From positions 1 through 64,000 of IMG/VR virus record IMGVR_UViG_3300024503_000494: a stretch of 64,000 nucleotides of DNA; one strand, given 5' to 3'. The notes beneath the pieces were generated by a model that ran no database searches, was not told the DNA's origin, and saw only the letters and a program-made list of their open reading frames with translations. The DNA is from a virus. Of this stretch, positions 10,001 to 18,604 are shown piece by piece. The stretch's first letter is position 1. Each line of letters begins with the position of its first letter. Both the position numbers and the translations under genes were made by a program.

Positions 10001-13000
10001 ACAACACTACCAAGTTCCGGAACTTGGCAGAGTATAACATTCTCTAATGGTGTGTTTGTTGCACACGTATCAGGAGGAACTGCTACAGCTTATTCTCTAG
10101 ATGGACAAACTTGGGTCGCCGGTGGAGCACTTCCATCGTCTACCACTTGGTCAAAGATTGCTGCTGGACTCATTGGTTCATCAACATATTTTGTTGTTGT
10201 TGCCACTGGCGGAACAGCAGCAGCATATTCTGCAGACAATGGAATAAGCTGGACGGCTACAGGAGCATTGCCAAGTTCTGGTACTTGGAATACCTTAGCC
10301 TATGGTTACAATCGATTCCTTGCTGTGGCAAGCGGTGGCACAGCAGCAGCATACTCGACTAATGGTACTTCTTGGACTTCTGTAACATTACCAGCTACTG
10401 CAACCTGGACCAATATGGTCTTCGGTGACGATAACTTTGTTCTCCAGGCTTCTGGATCTACAACGATTCTTACTTCATTCACAGGCGAAACTGGATCGTG
10501 GACATCTAGAACAGCATCGGCCTCAGCAACCTGGGCAGGAATGGCATATCTGTCTTACCAAGGTTTAGGAATATTTGTTTCAACAGCCAACGGAACAACG
10601 GCTCAGAGTATTGTGTTAACTTCAGCAAACCATCAAATTGCCACAGGACCTCACGTTATTGTTTCTGTTCCAACACCAACTTCTGTAAGACTACCAGCAA
10701 GAACTACAGGAACGATTGATACTTCGTCTGTTCCTTTGGCAGGTGTTGTATATGCAAGACCTGATGCATATTTTACTCATAGACCATTTGACGGCGGCGT
10801 TCAGCTAGGTACTGGTAATCCAAGTCACGGTGCACAGGCAATTCGTCAAAGTAAAAAATACATTCGTTACCAATCTGGTAAAGGCATTATGTACACCACC
10901 GGCGGCCTATTTGCTCCAAGTTATAACTTATCAAGTGCAACTGCCGACGGTACTACAGAAAATAGTTTAATTACATTTACCTGCGATGATACAGATCATG
11001 GATTACAAGCAGGCGCAGAAATTGAAATTATTGGAATGGTATCTTTTGAATACAATGGCGATTATATTGTAGAAAGTATCATTGATGCAAGAAGATTCCG
11101 TGTTCGAGCAGGTGCCGTACTAAGTTCTACAACAGGATCACTAGGCCCAGAAGCCAAGGTTATTATGAAACGCTGGCACGGCAGTACTGTTAGAATTGGT
11201 GCATTTGATGAGCAGAATGGACTATTTTATCAATACGATGGTCGAGAAATGGCAGTTGTACGTAGATCAAGTACTAATCAATTAACAGGAACTGTAGGGA
11301 TTAGTGTAGACAGTAACTTAATAACTGGAACCGGTACTAGATTCCAGGATCAGTTAAAAGTTGGGGATAAAGTTGTATTGAGGGGTATGAGTCATATTGT
11401 TACATCTATCGCTAGCCAAACTTCTATGACTGTATCACCAGATTGGCGAGGCGCCACAACTATAACTGGTGCAAAATTATGCGTGACGCAAGATTTATAT
11501 ATTCCTCAAAGTGAATGGAATATAGATCGATTAGACGGAACAGGTCCTAGCGGATATAACATTTTACCTTGGCGTATGCAGATGTTAGGTATGCAATACT
11601 CTTGGTATGCTGCTGGTTTTGCTGAATTTATGCTTAGAGGATCAGATGGTAAATTTATATTTTTACACAGAATGAGAAACTCTAACGTAAACACAGAAGC
11701 ATATATGCGTACTGCTAACTTGCCTGTGCGTTACGAAGTTGAAAATAGATCAGCGGTTAATAAATTAGCTGCCGCTATAACATCAACTGCTCAGACAATA
11801 CCTCTAACTGATGCCAGCAGATTTCCTAATTCTGGAACAATCTATATCGACAATGAAGTAATTTCATATTCTGGTAAAAGTGGTAATTCATTGGTTGGCT
11901 GTACCAGAGCTGCTTCGTTCTTAACATTTATTGCAGGTGTAAACAGAACAATGAGTGGCGGGCCAAATCAGGCACACCCAGCCAATTCCGGTGTTCAGTT
12001 AATTAGTTGCACAACAACACCAACTATTAGTCACTGGGGTTCTGCTCTGTTAACCGACGGTATGTTTGACAGTGATCGAGGCTATATCTTTAACTATGCA
12101 GCAACTGGTCTGAGTATTTCTACAGCCAAACAGACTGCATTTGCTATTAGACTAGCACCATCGGTATCAAATGCTATTGTAGGAGACCTTGGAGAAAGAG
12201 ACCTTCTAAATAGAGCACAATTATTATTAAATCAGATTGCTATTACTGCCGACTCAGGATCTGGAGCTATTGTTGTTGAAGGAGTATTAAATCCTAAAAA
12301 TTATCCTACAGATCCTGCTAAGATTACCTGGACTGGACTATCATCAGGTGCATCTGGCGGACAACCAAGTTTTGCACAAATTGCACTTGGTGGTTCTATT
12401 AATTGGGGAGGTGTTGCACCGTATACAACTACCGCTACTGTTCAAGGAGCATTGACTACAACAGTCGCTGCTAGAAGTTTTTCAACTGTACAAAACACTA
12501 TTGCTGCTATTGCTCAACCAACTGGTCTAACAGGGCAGACTTCTGGTATAGCTCTAAGCATCAGCAGAACAGATTTTTATATTACCAATACACAATATGA
12601 TACATTATTAACAACTACACCGTTAAGGGTTGGTGATACATTAGCAGCAGCACCTAATTTTATCACTGGCGGACAATCAATAACTTCTATTACAAGAGCA
12701 TATTTAGGTTCTGCATATACTCGAATTATAATGAGTGCCCCTGCTAATAATTCAAGTACACTTAATACTAATGTAAACGTTACAGTTACTAGCAGCATTT
12801 CTACAGCCTACGCCAGTGCAGTTTCAACAACAAGAAATGATTTCTTAATAACTAACGCAGATTACGATGTATCTTATATGCAGTCGAGTGATATATTAAG
12901 TGCAAGTACTTACGTTACAGTAAATCAAACTATATCATCTATTACTAGATCATACGCTACAGTTAGCGGAGTGTCTTATACTAGAATTGTTATGAGTTCA

Positions 13001-13531
13001 AACGGAAATTCTATTAGCCCAGCAGGAACTGGTAATAACGTTACAATAACTATTACCGCAGCTGGTTCGGCAGCTTCGTATGCAGGCACCAACTATTTGT
13101 TCTTTACAAGTCCATCCTGGAACGCATCGAGCGGAACAGTTGGTACTCGTGTAGCAACTAGTTTTACACAATTTCCAGCAGGTACTTCTGTATCAGCTGT
13201 GTCCCCAAGACGATTAGGTTCAACTACTATACAGCGTGTTACTTTTACTCAAACTTCTAGTGCAACTATTAGTGCAGCAGGTACGGTTACATTCCAGTTT
13301 GGTGATCCACAGTATGCTATTCCCGGAGAGCAGGTATTTTCATTCTTGTGTCAACCTGGTAGTTTAAATGCACTAGACTTATCAGAACTTAAAGAACTGA
13401 CAACAACCGCGGTTGGTGGAAGAGGAGCTTTCCCAAATGGACCCGACGTATTGGCCATTAACATTTATAAGACCACAGGTACAGCAGTACCTGGCGGTAT
13501 TATTTTACGTTGGGGAGAGGCGCAGGCATAA
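7076..13531 (+). CDS. Giant tail-fibre/baseplate protein with Asp-box region
   Basis: The protein has 2151 residues. The N-terminal part (about residues 55-140) contains YASAKCTRDVGYFLDAIIHD, a block I remember from large structural proteins of marine T4-like phages. Residues about 590-830 hold three copies of a module starting YAIGDRLLI/FAPGDTVTW/YAIGNRIII, spaced 87-90 residues. Residues about 895-1160 contain repeated W-SxDGxTW-like Asp-box motifs typical of sialidase-type beta-propellers. The C-terminus ends with a short segment rich in beta strands and GGIILRWGEAQA. It has no signal peptide, few cysteines, and high T, S, G and A content. It is probably a receptor-binding or host-recognition fibre. 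An enzyme active site was not identified. Confidence 0.75.
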   Translation: MAKKQIKQYVFEPGVGKDDNLFPNAVALLTANKAFLQAQVVAFINDQIANDVAPYVDYTYASAKCTRDVGYFLDAIIHDLRYGGNVKCRQVADYFWIDGEPQIRGDVSPEITGQAYLRDVINNFIFTNLTVTPSYGNGLTQTKYVGSNAESGAAARNTSLWSVFSTVISDGIPSMPAKLPGVSSIRLLGKYEPNEILLITNTDTGEILYNFADPGNTITCTFKQGRSSGDGQLLSDVDFKTWWMITDTITTIELSVDTSQTSSSASLQIFVEEPSQQIRPWEFGTDAIERMRVAAPQAMLDADFEYGLQPTKWQALGLIRGYPSVYEIPGTDLSVVAITTDASSNTGYFGSSLITVTTSGTHGFTVGQPITVKGTNPSVNGFGRAEGSFLIYSIPSSVSFTYYSSAKVGTVNGESLYTSFIQIRQAGFYTGASIGQPTFSVYSNGNNLTVISKFNTPASSTQIAFDGTSPTIGSPISGSPYISQGTSVAGVVGSGTIVATIKDTTAADDINFTVTNPVGIQQGMAISNAGDSVFVTSLDGSLINLNGTVGAVLVGANAVITNQTGSNVAQVGTSATFDVSRSAGTYLIVTVNNAGSGYAIGDRLLISGSSLGGDSTNDITIVVDTLTGDAIATFSFSGTAISGGATYTSVLQSTTTGAGTGARITVVRTGGTGAYNITLADGGASFAPGDTVTWAGTSFGGASPANDITLQVDGVTAGAIVDYTISGSPVGDSGDAAYTGISSSNIAVIGSGAVFDVTRTDGVYSATIVSGSEGTDYAIGNRIIIAGNNLDGITPDNDCTLLVTGISSGAITTVTASGTPFAGDTISIYPTLTVSEPITGEITDGTSLNVGAIATIQIDFTSNHGLVPGTTVLTSISSQPAPGFAATARSLPTSLTGWNSVAGLNGRFVAVGGAGTASAYSIDGQTWLAGGTLPTSTTWVGIAAGTIGSVDYFLAIGNSGTTSAYSTNGGGTWTSTTLPSSGTWQSITFSNGVFVAHVSGGTATAYSLDGQTWVAGGALPSSTTWSKIAAGLIGSSTYFVVVATGGTAAAYSADNGISWTATGALPSSGTWNTLAYGYNRFLAVASGGTAAAYSTNGTSWTSVTLPATATWTNMVFGDDNFVLQASGSTTILTSFTGETGSWTSRTASASATWAGMAYLSYQGLGIFVSTANGTTAQSIVLTSANHQIATGPHVIVSVPTPTSVRLPARTTGTIDTSSVPLAGVVYARPDAYFTHRPFDGGVQLGTGNPSHGAQAIRQSKKYIRYQSGKGIMYTTGGLFAPSYNLSSATADGTTENSLITFTCDDTDHGLQAGAEIEIIGMVSFEYNGDYIVESIIDARRFRVRAGAVLSSTTGSLGPEAKVIMKRWHGSTVRIGAFDEQNGLFYQYDGREMAVVRRSSTNQLTGTVGISVDSNLITGTGTRFQDQLKVGDKVVLRGMSHIVTSIASQTSMTVSPDWRGATTITGAKLCVTQDLYIPQSEWNIDRLDGTGPSGYNILPWRMQMLGMQYSWYAAGFAEFMLRGSDGKFIFLHRMRNSNVNTEAYMRTANLPVRYEVENRSAVNKLAAAITSTAQTIPLTDASRFPNSGTIYIDNEVISYSGKSGNSLVGCTRAASFLTFIAGVNRTMSGGPNQAHPANSGVQLISCTTTPTISHWGSALLTDGMFDSDRGYIFNYAATGLSISTAKQTAFAIRLAPSVSNAIVGDLGERDLLNRAQLLLNQIAITADSGSGAIVVEGVLNPKNYPTDPAKITWTGLSSGASGGQPSFAQIALGGSINWGGVAPYTTTATVQGALTTTVAARSFSTVQNTIAAIAQPTGLTGQTSGIALSISRTDFYITNTQYDTLLTTTPLRVGDTLAAAPNFITGGQSITSITRAYLGSAYTRIIMSAPANNSSTLNTNVNVTVTSSISTAYASAVSTTRNDFLITNADYDVSYMQSSDILSASTYVTVNQTISSITRSYATVSGVSYTRIVMSSNGNSISPAGTGNNVTITITAAGSAASYAGTNYLFFTSPSWNASSGTVGTRVATSFTQFPAGTSVSAVSPRRLGSTTIQRVTFTQTSSATISAAGTVTFQFGDPQYAIPGEQVFSFLCQPGSLNALDLSELKELTTTAVGGRGAFPNGPDVLAINIYKTTGTAVPGGIILRWGEAQA
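8840..9560 (+). repeat. Three tandem GYxIGD modules inside the giant protein
   Basis: Protein-level repeats begin near bases 8861 (SGYAIGDRLLI), 9123 (GASFAPGDTVTW) and 9391 (GTDYAIGNRIII). Each continues with a G-x-LGG/FGG loop, a ND-C/I-T-L/I-V strand and a GAI-x-SG-x-P/A ending. A further copy ends the structural protein encoded at 52230-53309 (GYQIGDTITIPGNQLGG), 43 kb away. Confidence 0.7.
9762..10556 (+). repeat. Asp-box (BNR-like) repeats inside the giant protein
   Basis: The encoded segment repeats a unit of about 42-50 residues: W-x-S/G-I-A, FVAV-like strand, GGTA-x-AYS, then S-x-D/N-G-x-T/S-W. Clear copies are YSIDGQTW, YSTNGGGTW, YSLDGQTW, YSADNGISW and YSTNGTSW. Five or six such units would make a propeller of the kind used for carbohydrate binding. 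Confidence 0.75.
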
Positions 13532-13805
13532 CGTTATTAGATCTATTCCAAGCGTCAATTTTAAAATCCAATGATTTTTTAATTGACGCTATGTTAGATC
13601 TAATTTCGCTGATCTCTGTTGGGATTCTTCCAGAAATTATCAGCTGTTCGTGATTTCGGTCTATGTGACCTACCTGCTCTTTAAGACGTTTAAGCAACTT
13701 ACTCAATTCTTCTTTGAGCGGTTCGTTGGTTATTCTATCAATAGAGTCTTGATATTTTTTAAAATCTTCTAAAATTCTTTTATCAGTTCGTAATGTTGGA
13801 AGCAT
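13500..13805 (-). CDS. Small helical protein, hypothetical
   Basis: The protein has 101 residues and is Lys/Glu/Leu-rich. Heptad-like spacing from residue 10 to 80 (LKEELSKLLKRLKEQVGHID and a second SIKKSLDF segment) suggests a coiled coil. Its start overlaps the end of the upstream Nudix-like gene on the same strand by 23 nt. Its end overlaps the convergent giant fibre gene by 32 nt. It is probably cotranscribed with gp14 and gp15 and may be a small virion assembly factor. No family was recognised. Confidence 0.6.
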   Translation of the reverse strand: MLPTLRTDKRILEDFKKYQDSIDRITNEPLKEELSKLLKRLKEQVGHIDRNHEQLIISGRIPTEISEIRSNIASIKKSLDFKIDAWNRSNNVMPAPLPNVK

Positions 13806-14190
13806 TTTCTATCACCATTATAGTTTCAATTTTCGCTCGTATTAGTCCATTATTTAATGTAGTTTTTAAACCGGTGTGTAAATTTTTTGGAAGATTATCT
13901 ATGTTGGACCAGCATATTGTTTCTTCATTGGATCCAAAAAATTCTGTTTCTACAACACAGACATAGGTACCGTATTCGAAGCCTTTATCCTCGCTGAGAT
14001 AAAGTTCTATAGGAAGTACTCGACCTTCGCTATACCTGTTTAATAATGGATTGGCATCAGCTAAAAGAGGACCTGTTCGCAAAAATGTTGGAACAGTCCA
14101 TTTTGAGTCTTCCAATAATAGAAATATTCTACCTGTTATTTTTGATAGAAAAAGTAATCCGGCACGCTGTTGCATACCTTTACTTATCAA
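13783..14190 (-). CDS. Degenerate Nudix-like protein
   Basis: The protein has 135 residues. The start (RAGLLFLSKITGRIFLLLED and then SKWTVPTFL) matches the first strands of a Nudix hydrolase fold, and the end (ICWSNIDNLPKNLHTGLKTTL) matches its closing W-x-LP-x-LHxG pattern. The central catalytic Nudix box GX5EX7REUXEEXGU is not visible, so catalytic activity is doubtful. The start overlaps the gp15 stop codon by 4 nt, placing it in the neck/sheath operon. It may be a structural or binding derivative of a Nudix enzyme. Fold assignment is by pattern only. Confidence 0.5.
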   Translation of the reverse strand: MISKGMQQRAGLLFLSKITGRIFLLLEDSKWTVPTFLRTGPLLADANPLLNRYSEGRVLPIELYLSEDKGFEYGTYVCVVETEFFGSNEETICWSNIDNLPKNLHTGLKTTLNNGLIRAKIETIMVIENASNITN

Positions 14191-15686
14191 GAGATAAGTT
14201 TGAAGTTCCAGTCTCCTGGCCCGTATTCACCTTCAAATGCTTTGAGCCATTGTACTCCGTCCCACTTATACTTAACGCCGGTTCGAATATTTTGAATATA
14301 GAAATTTTCAGATGCTAGATCTGGATCCCAAATTGTTGTCCAAGTTTCTCCATCCCATTCTATTACAGAATTAGCCTTAACTACTGGATCAGAACCGTGA
14401 ACATCTTTCCATCCATCTGGGCCGTCATACGGGTCTTTAGAACTATCAGACCCTTCGTACAATCTATTAAAGTCTCCTCTATTGGTACTGTTATTAATAT
14501 CGTCTAACATCAAATATCTAATACCAAGAGGAATATTTTCTAAAGATCCAAAAACTTCTAACGGATTAAATTTGTAAGGATCAATAATAGCATCTACAGT
14601 TCCTCTGGTTTCTCCTCCAGGAATTGAACTTGCTATATCATCATTGCTAGGATATGTATCTTGATCTAGTGTTACTGTTAAGATTGTAGGATCTAAAGGA
14701 TTAATAACAAATGTGCCTAGAATTTCTGATCCATCAGGCTTTTTAAACCAAATATCACTGCCTGGAATGTATCCGCCCTGAACTTCTAAAATTTTAGCCC
14801 ACTCTAAAGGCGCACCATTAGCATATTCTTTTTGATCCAATCCTAATGCCAGTACAGCGTGTGTAGGATTAACTAGAGTTAGGTCGTACTGATGATCATT
14901 TAAGTTACCTGTATTAGATTTAAACAATAATACTCTATATCTATTAGTAGTAGTACCAAATGCTCCAATTCTTTGATTGTATATTAAATCATCTAAGTTA
15001 ATAATATCGCCACTGTCCATAAACACATTAGATATGACACTCTGCACAATGCCTAGTTTCTTAACCTTAGCAGGAGGAGTTAACCATATAGGCATTTCAA
15101 ATTCTAATGATGAAATATCAATTTCACTTTCGGCTCCTGCTGGAATAGATCGTGAAGTCCAAGTAGGAGTTGTAAGATATAACGCACTTAAACTAGTCCA
15201 ATCAATATAGTTGTCGGTGGTTTGTAATTCAAGGGACGGATTAAACAAAACCAGTATTTGTTCTAACAATTGCAATTTTTGATCAGTACTCGAAGTCCAT
15301 ATATCTGCTTTCATTGTTAATTTAAATGGTGTAGGCATTAGACGTTCTACTGTATAATTACCGCCTTGTGTATTTTGATATTCTCTAGTCCCACCTGCAT
15401 CTGTAAATCTTCGTTCTCTAATATGAACTTTACTAACAAACGTAGGGTCAGATAACCTTGTAGTATCCATTTCTAACCCTGTAATATAACAGGCAATCTT
15501 TGGAACTGAAGGCATTTTGTTTTCGCTATTTTCTTTAATTATATTTGCTACTTGTCTACTCATATCCCCGTACATTACAGGTACAGTTTGTTGAGTTCCA
15601 TCGCCAGCTTGCCATTTAAATCCAATAAACACACGCATAAACTGTGTTACATAGCGTCTTATTTGCCCGTCGTAAAAGTAATCCAT
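14187..15686 (-). CDS. 15: Tail sheath stabiliser and completion protein gp15
   Basis: The 499-residue protein begins DYFYDGQIRRYVTQFMRVF, which aligns with the YFYxxxxRRY start of T4 gp15. A region near residues 130-230 carries the PTPFKLTMKADIWTSSTDQK block, LLEQILVLFNPSLELQ, and LEFEMPIWLTPPAKVKK. These correspond to the gp15 pattern of a virion hexamer that caps the contracted-tail top. The family member in T4 is 272 residues. The extra C-terminal part (about residues 260-499) has SDPDG-like, calcium-binding-looking and W-containing segments of unknown role. The ATG overlaps the preceding gp14 stop (TAATG), so the two are cotranslated on the minus strand. Confidence 0.75.
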   Translation of the reverse strand: MDYFYDGQIRRYVTQFMRVFIGFKWQAGDGTQQTVPVMYGDMSRQVANIIKENSENKMPSVPKIACYITGLEMDTTRLSDPTFVSKVHIRERRFTDAGGTREYQNTQGGNYTVERLMPTPFKLTMKADIWTSSTDQKLQLLEQILVLFNPSLELQTTDNYIDWTSLSALYLTTPTWTSRSIPAGAESEIDISSLEFEMPIWLTPPAKVKKLGIVQSVISNVFMDSGDIINLDDLIYNQRIGAFGTTTNRYRVLLFKSNTGNLNDHQYDLTLVNPTHAVLALGLDQKEYANGAPLEWAKILEVQGGYIPGSDIWFKKPDGSEILGTFVINPLDPTILTVTLDQDTYPSNDDIASSIPGGETRGTVDAIIDPYKFNPLEVFGSLENIPLGIRYLMLDDINNSTNRGDFNRLYEGSDSSKDPYDGPDGWKDVHGSDPVVKANSVIEWDGETWTTIWDPDLASENFYIQNIRTGVKYKWDGVQWLKAFEGEYGPGDWNFKLIS

Positions 15687-17080
15687 TATTCGTCCGCCTG
15701 TGGTCTAAGAGCCTTAGATAGGCTTTGTTTCTGTTTGATTGTATGTCCATCAATATTTGCAACTGATGTATTGTTAATAAACGATGTTTTTTGTGTTTGT
15801 CTAACATCCTTACCTTCAAACAATGCACTGGTAACAACATCACTAGCACCTAGGTTATCCATAGTCATACGAACGTTGTCTTCAAATTTCATCCAGCGTG
15901 TTCCGTTAAATCTAAACAATCTGTTAGGAAGATAATCTGTTCTAAGATGAAACTGACCTTCAACTGGATTGTACGGGAAAGAATAGCCTACAGAGACTGG
16001 AGCACCATTAGGTGCTATACCATCTTTAGTTAGATATCCTACATAACCTTTTCCATCTACAGACGGATAAGTTGAAGCAGCGTTAACGGCAGATACTTCA
16101 TTGCCCTCAGCGTCTAATATAGGATTTCCATTTTTATCCGTTACAATATCAGTGTCGGCAGAATATTGATTAATTTGATCAGAGTCTACTGTAATCAAAG
16201 AAGCAGTACCGTCGTCCGATCTTTGAAGAGTCCAAAATTTAGAAGTGTCGTACCCACTTTTTGGAGCATCGGCTTCAGCTTGATTAAGGATAGCTTGAGT
16301 AATCTCCATTTCTTTATTGTATGTACTCATTAAATCTCTTAACGTACCTGCTATTTGATAATATTCAGTATTAGGAGGATCAATACCAGTAACTTCTTTT
16401 ATTACTTCATACTTTACACCGTCCGGGCCAGTAATAATATCTCCAGGATAATAAGTAATCGATGAATTGTAATTACCTTTATCAGCGTCGCTGTTGGCTA
16501 TTCCGTCAAGGATCTGTTTATATTCTTGACTATTAACTAGTGGTTTACATTTTGCACGATATAAATGGGGATACCAAGTTACTGAAAATCCTTCTGCTGC
16601 GCGATTAACTTCTTCAACAACATAAAATCTTTTCAATGCAAAACTTAGATCATTAAGAGCATATTCATCTTTTAAATGAGGCAGCTCTATAACATCTCCT
16701 GCAATAATTTTTCTGCCAAGTTTTTCTACTGTATCGTTGATATGAAATGTAATAAAAATTGTATCGTTTTGCAAGAAGAGCCCGAATTGACTTAGATTAA
16801 AGTCAATGTCTTGCATATTATAAACACCTCGCAATACATAAACATCTGGGTCATATTTTCGATCGCGATTTTCTAAAAATAACATATCCTGTATTTGAAA
16901 AGGATTATCAGAGTCGTAAGCAGGAGTGCTAGGAGTGTTTCCTTGGACAGAAATATCTGGTCCTAGGTACCTGTGTACACATACATCTGTACCCCCAACC
17001 TGGAACATTTCCCATACGGTTTTATCGATGAATTTATAGTCGTTGCCCTTTTGCGGGCGATATAACGAAAGTCTTGGCAT
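15686..17080 (-). CDS. 14: Neck protein gp14
   Basis: The protein has 464 residues from ATG 17080, beginning MPRLSLYRPQKGNDYKFID and followed by a FQVGGTDVCVHRYLGP block. This matches the start of gp14 neck proteins in marine T4-like phages as I remember them. T4 gp14 joins gp13 to form the connector collar that closes the head and receives the tail. I chose ATG 17080 because it lies 7 nt after a late octamer. ATG 17086 is an alternative adding two residues. The gene is divergent from gp13 and is followed by gp15 in the same operon, so a neck-plus-sheath-completion unit is inverted relative to the rest of the tail genes. Confidence 0.8.
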   Translation of the reverse strand: MPRLSLYRPQKGNDYKFIDKTVWEMFQVGGTDVCVHRYLGPDISVQGNTPSTPAYDSDNPFQIQDMLFLENRDRKYDPDVYVLRGVYNMQDIDFNLSQFGLFLQNDTIFITFHINDTVEKLGRKIIAGDVIELPHLKDEYALNDLSFALKRFYVVEEVNRAAEGFSVTWYPHLYRAKCKPLVNSQEYKQILDGIANSDADKGNYNSSITYYPGDIITGPDGVKYEVIKEVTGIDPPNTEYYQIAGTLRDLMSTYNKEMEITQAILNQAEADAPKSGYDTSKFWTLQRSDDGTASLITVDSDQINQYSADTDIVTDKNGNPILDAEGNEVSAVNAASTYPSVDGKGYVGYLTKDGIAPNGAPVSVGYSFPYNPVEGQFHLRTDYLPNRLFRFNGTRWMKFEDNVRMTMDNLGASDVVTSALFEGKDVRQTQKTSFINNTSVANIDGHTIKQKQSLSKALRPQADE

Positions 17081-17087
17081 AGTCATA

Positions 17088-17095
17088 TATTTACC
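17088..17095 (-). promoter_or_regulatory. Late promoter octamer GGTAAATA (minus strand)
   Basis: The octamer reads leftward and ends 7 nt before the gp14 ATG at 17080. It is divergent from and separated by only 5 nt from the plus-strand late octamer of gp13. Confidence 0.6.
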
Positions 17096-17100
17096 GCTAC

Positions 17101-17108
17101 GATAAATA
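17101..17108 (+). promoter_or_regulatory. Late promoter octamer GATAAATA
   Basis: The octamer ends exactly 5 nt before the gp13 ATG at 17114. There is no room for a ribosome site, so a leaderless late transcript is predicted. Confidence 0.75.
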
Positions 17109-17113
17109 GTATT

Positions 17114-17872
17114 ATGAGTACAAACGACGAATCCCGCCAAAGCGTTTATAATTATTGCCGCACTATGCTAGGTGACGGTATGATTGATGTTGAGTTAGAT
17201 CCAACTCACTACGAAACAGCTCTAAATAGAGCCCTTGCAGTTTTTAGGCAAAGAAGCGATAATGCTGTAGAGGAATCTTACGTGTTTTTAACACTGGTAC
17301 AAGATCAAAACGAATATATTTTACCAAAAGAAATACAACAAGTCCGTCAAATTTTTAGACGAAGTGTTGGATCAAGGACTGGTAACGGCACGGGCGGAAC
17401 AGTTTTTGAACCATTCAATTTAGCATACACAAACACATATTTGTTAAGCTCTACAAATATGGGAGGATTGCTAACATATGAATTATTTGCACAGTATCAA
17501 GAATTAGTTGGTAAAATGTTTGGTAGTTTTATTAACTTTACTTGGCATCCACAGAGTCACAAACTCATTATTCAGCAAAGACCACGAGGCGAAGAAAGTG
17601 TAATGCTTATGGTTTATAACAGTAAACCTGACTTTGCTATTATCGACGATATCTATTCAGGACAATGGGTTAAGGATTATGCACTGGCAAACTGCAAGAT
17701 GATGCTAGGTCAAGCCCGCGAGAAGTTTGCTCAAATCGCAGGCCCACAGGGCGGTTCTAGCCTAAACGGCGCAGCACTTAAAACTGAAGCTCAAGCCGAA
17801 ATGGACAAGCTCATTGATGATTTGATGAAACTTGTACCAGGCGGTATGGGCTATGGTTGGATTATAGGTTGA
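17114..17872 (+). CDS. 13: Neck protein gp13
   Basis: The protein has 252 residues. The opening SRQSVYNYCRTMLGDGMIDVELDPTHYE-type stretch followed by ALNRALAVFRQRSDNAV is the gp13 signature: a helix, an acidic strand and a helix preceding a QDQNEYILP strand. gp13 forms the upper neck ring that seals the packaged head together with gp14. The gene has a divergent, leaderless late promoter arrangement with gp14. Its TGA stop is embedded in the -35 hexamer of the promoter for the next gene. Confidence 0.75.
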   Translation: MSTNDESRQSVYNYCRTMLGDGMIDVELDPTHYETALNRALAVFRQRSDNAVEESYVFLTLVQDQNEYILPKEIQQVRQIFRRSVGSRTGNGTGGTVFEPFNLAYTNTYLLSSTNMGGLLTYELFAQYQELVGKMFGSFINFTWHPQSHKLIIQQRPRGEESVMLMVYNSKPDFAIIDDIYSGQWVKDYALANCKMMLGQAREKFAQIAGPQGGSSLNGAALKTEAQAEMDKLIDDLMKLVPGGMGYGWIIG

Positions 17873-17897
17873 CCTTAATATTTTAGTATAGTATAAT
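17869..17897 (+). promoter_or_regulatory. Sigma70 promoter of dNMP kinase gene
   Basis: TTGACC (17869-17874), a 17-bp spacer and TATAAT (17892-17897). The -35 hexamer contains the gp13 stop codon. A GGAGG ribosome site follows at 17907-17911, so this early transcript is leadered. Confidence 0.8.
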
Positions 17898-17917
17898 AGT
17901 CTTAATTGGAGGCTATT

Positions 17918-18604
17918 ATGATTATAGGTATTTGTGGGTTTATCGGGTCAGGCAAGGATACAATTGCTGACTATCTAGTTAATTTTCACGAGTTTAGAAG
18001 AGAGTCTTTTGCTAATACACTAAAAGACGCAGTAAGTTCTGTGTTTGGCTGGGACAGGACGATGCTAGAAGGGCGAACTAAAGAAGCCCGGGAGTGGCGC
18101 GAACAAGTCGATCCGTGGTGGGCAGAACGTTTAGATATGCCCACGCTCACACCTCGTTGGGTTCTACAGTATTGGGGCACAGAAGTATGCCGCAAAGGCT
18201 TCCACGATGACATTTGGATTGCTAGCCTAGAAAATAAACTTCGTAATTCCAAAGACAATGTTGTTATTTCAGATTGCCGGTTTCCTAATGAAATTGAAAG
18301 CATCCGTAAAGCTGGTGGACAGATTGTATGGGTACAGCGAGGAGAGTTACCGGATTGGTACGATGTAGCAGTGGCCGCAAATCAAGGACATAATTGGGCT
18401 GTTCAAGAATTAAAGATGCGAAAAATTCACGCTAGTGAAACTGCTTGGGTAGGAACTGAATTTGATCACGTCGTAGATAATAACAGCACTATCGATAATC
18501 TGTATCAACAGGCAAGATCAATAGTCAGCGACCAAGTCCCCTTGACGCCAAGTGATGCCCTCCTTGTGAAGCACCTGAGCACAATTGGCACAGATTGTTT
18601 TTAA
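17918..18604 (+). CDS. 1: Deoxynucleoside monophosphate kinase (gp1-like)
   Basis: The protein has 228 residues from ATG 17918 with a GGAGG site 6 nt upstream. An in-frame TTG at 17906 lies within that site and is rejected. The P-loop GFIGSGKDT (about residues 6-14) and the mid-protein WVLQYWGTEVCRKGF, plus VVISDCRFPNEIE, match phage dNMP kinases, which phosphorylate dNMPs for DNA synthesis. Its last 29 codons lie antisense to the HNH gene. The C-terminal tail therefore may have been acquired or altered together with that gene. It is a metabolic early gene lodged between late structural genes. Confidence 0.85.
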   Translation: MIIGICGFIGSGKDTIADYLVNFHEFRRESFANTLKDAVSSVFGWDRTMLEGRTKEAREWREQVDPWWAERLDMPTLTPRWVLQYWGTEVCRKGFHDDIWIASLENKLRNSKDNVVISDCRFPNEIESIRKAGGQIVWVQRGELPDWYDVAVAANQGHNWAVQELKMRKIHASETAWVGTEFDHVVDNNSTIDNLYQQARSIVSDQVPLTPSDALLVKHLSTIGTDCF

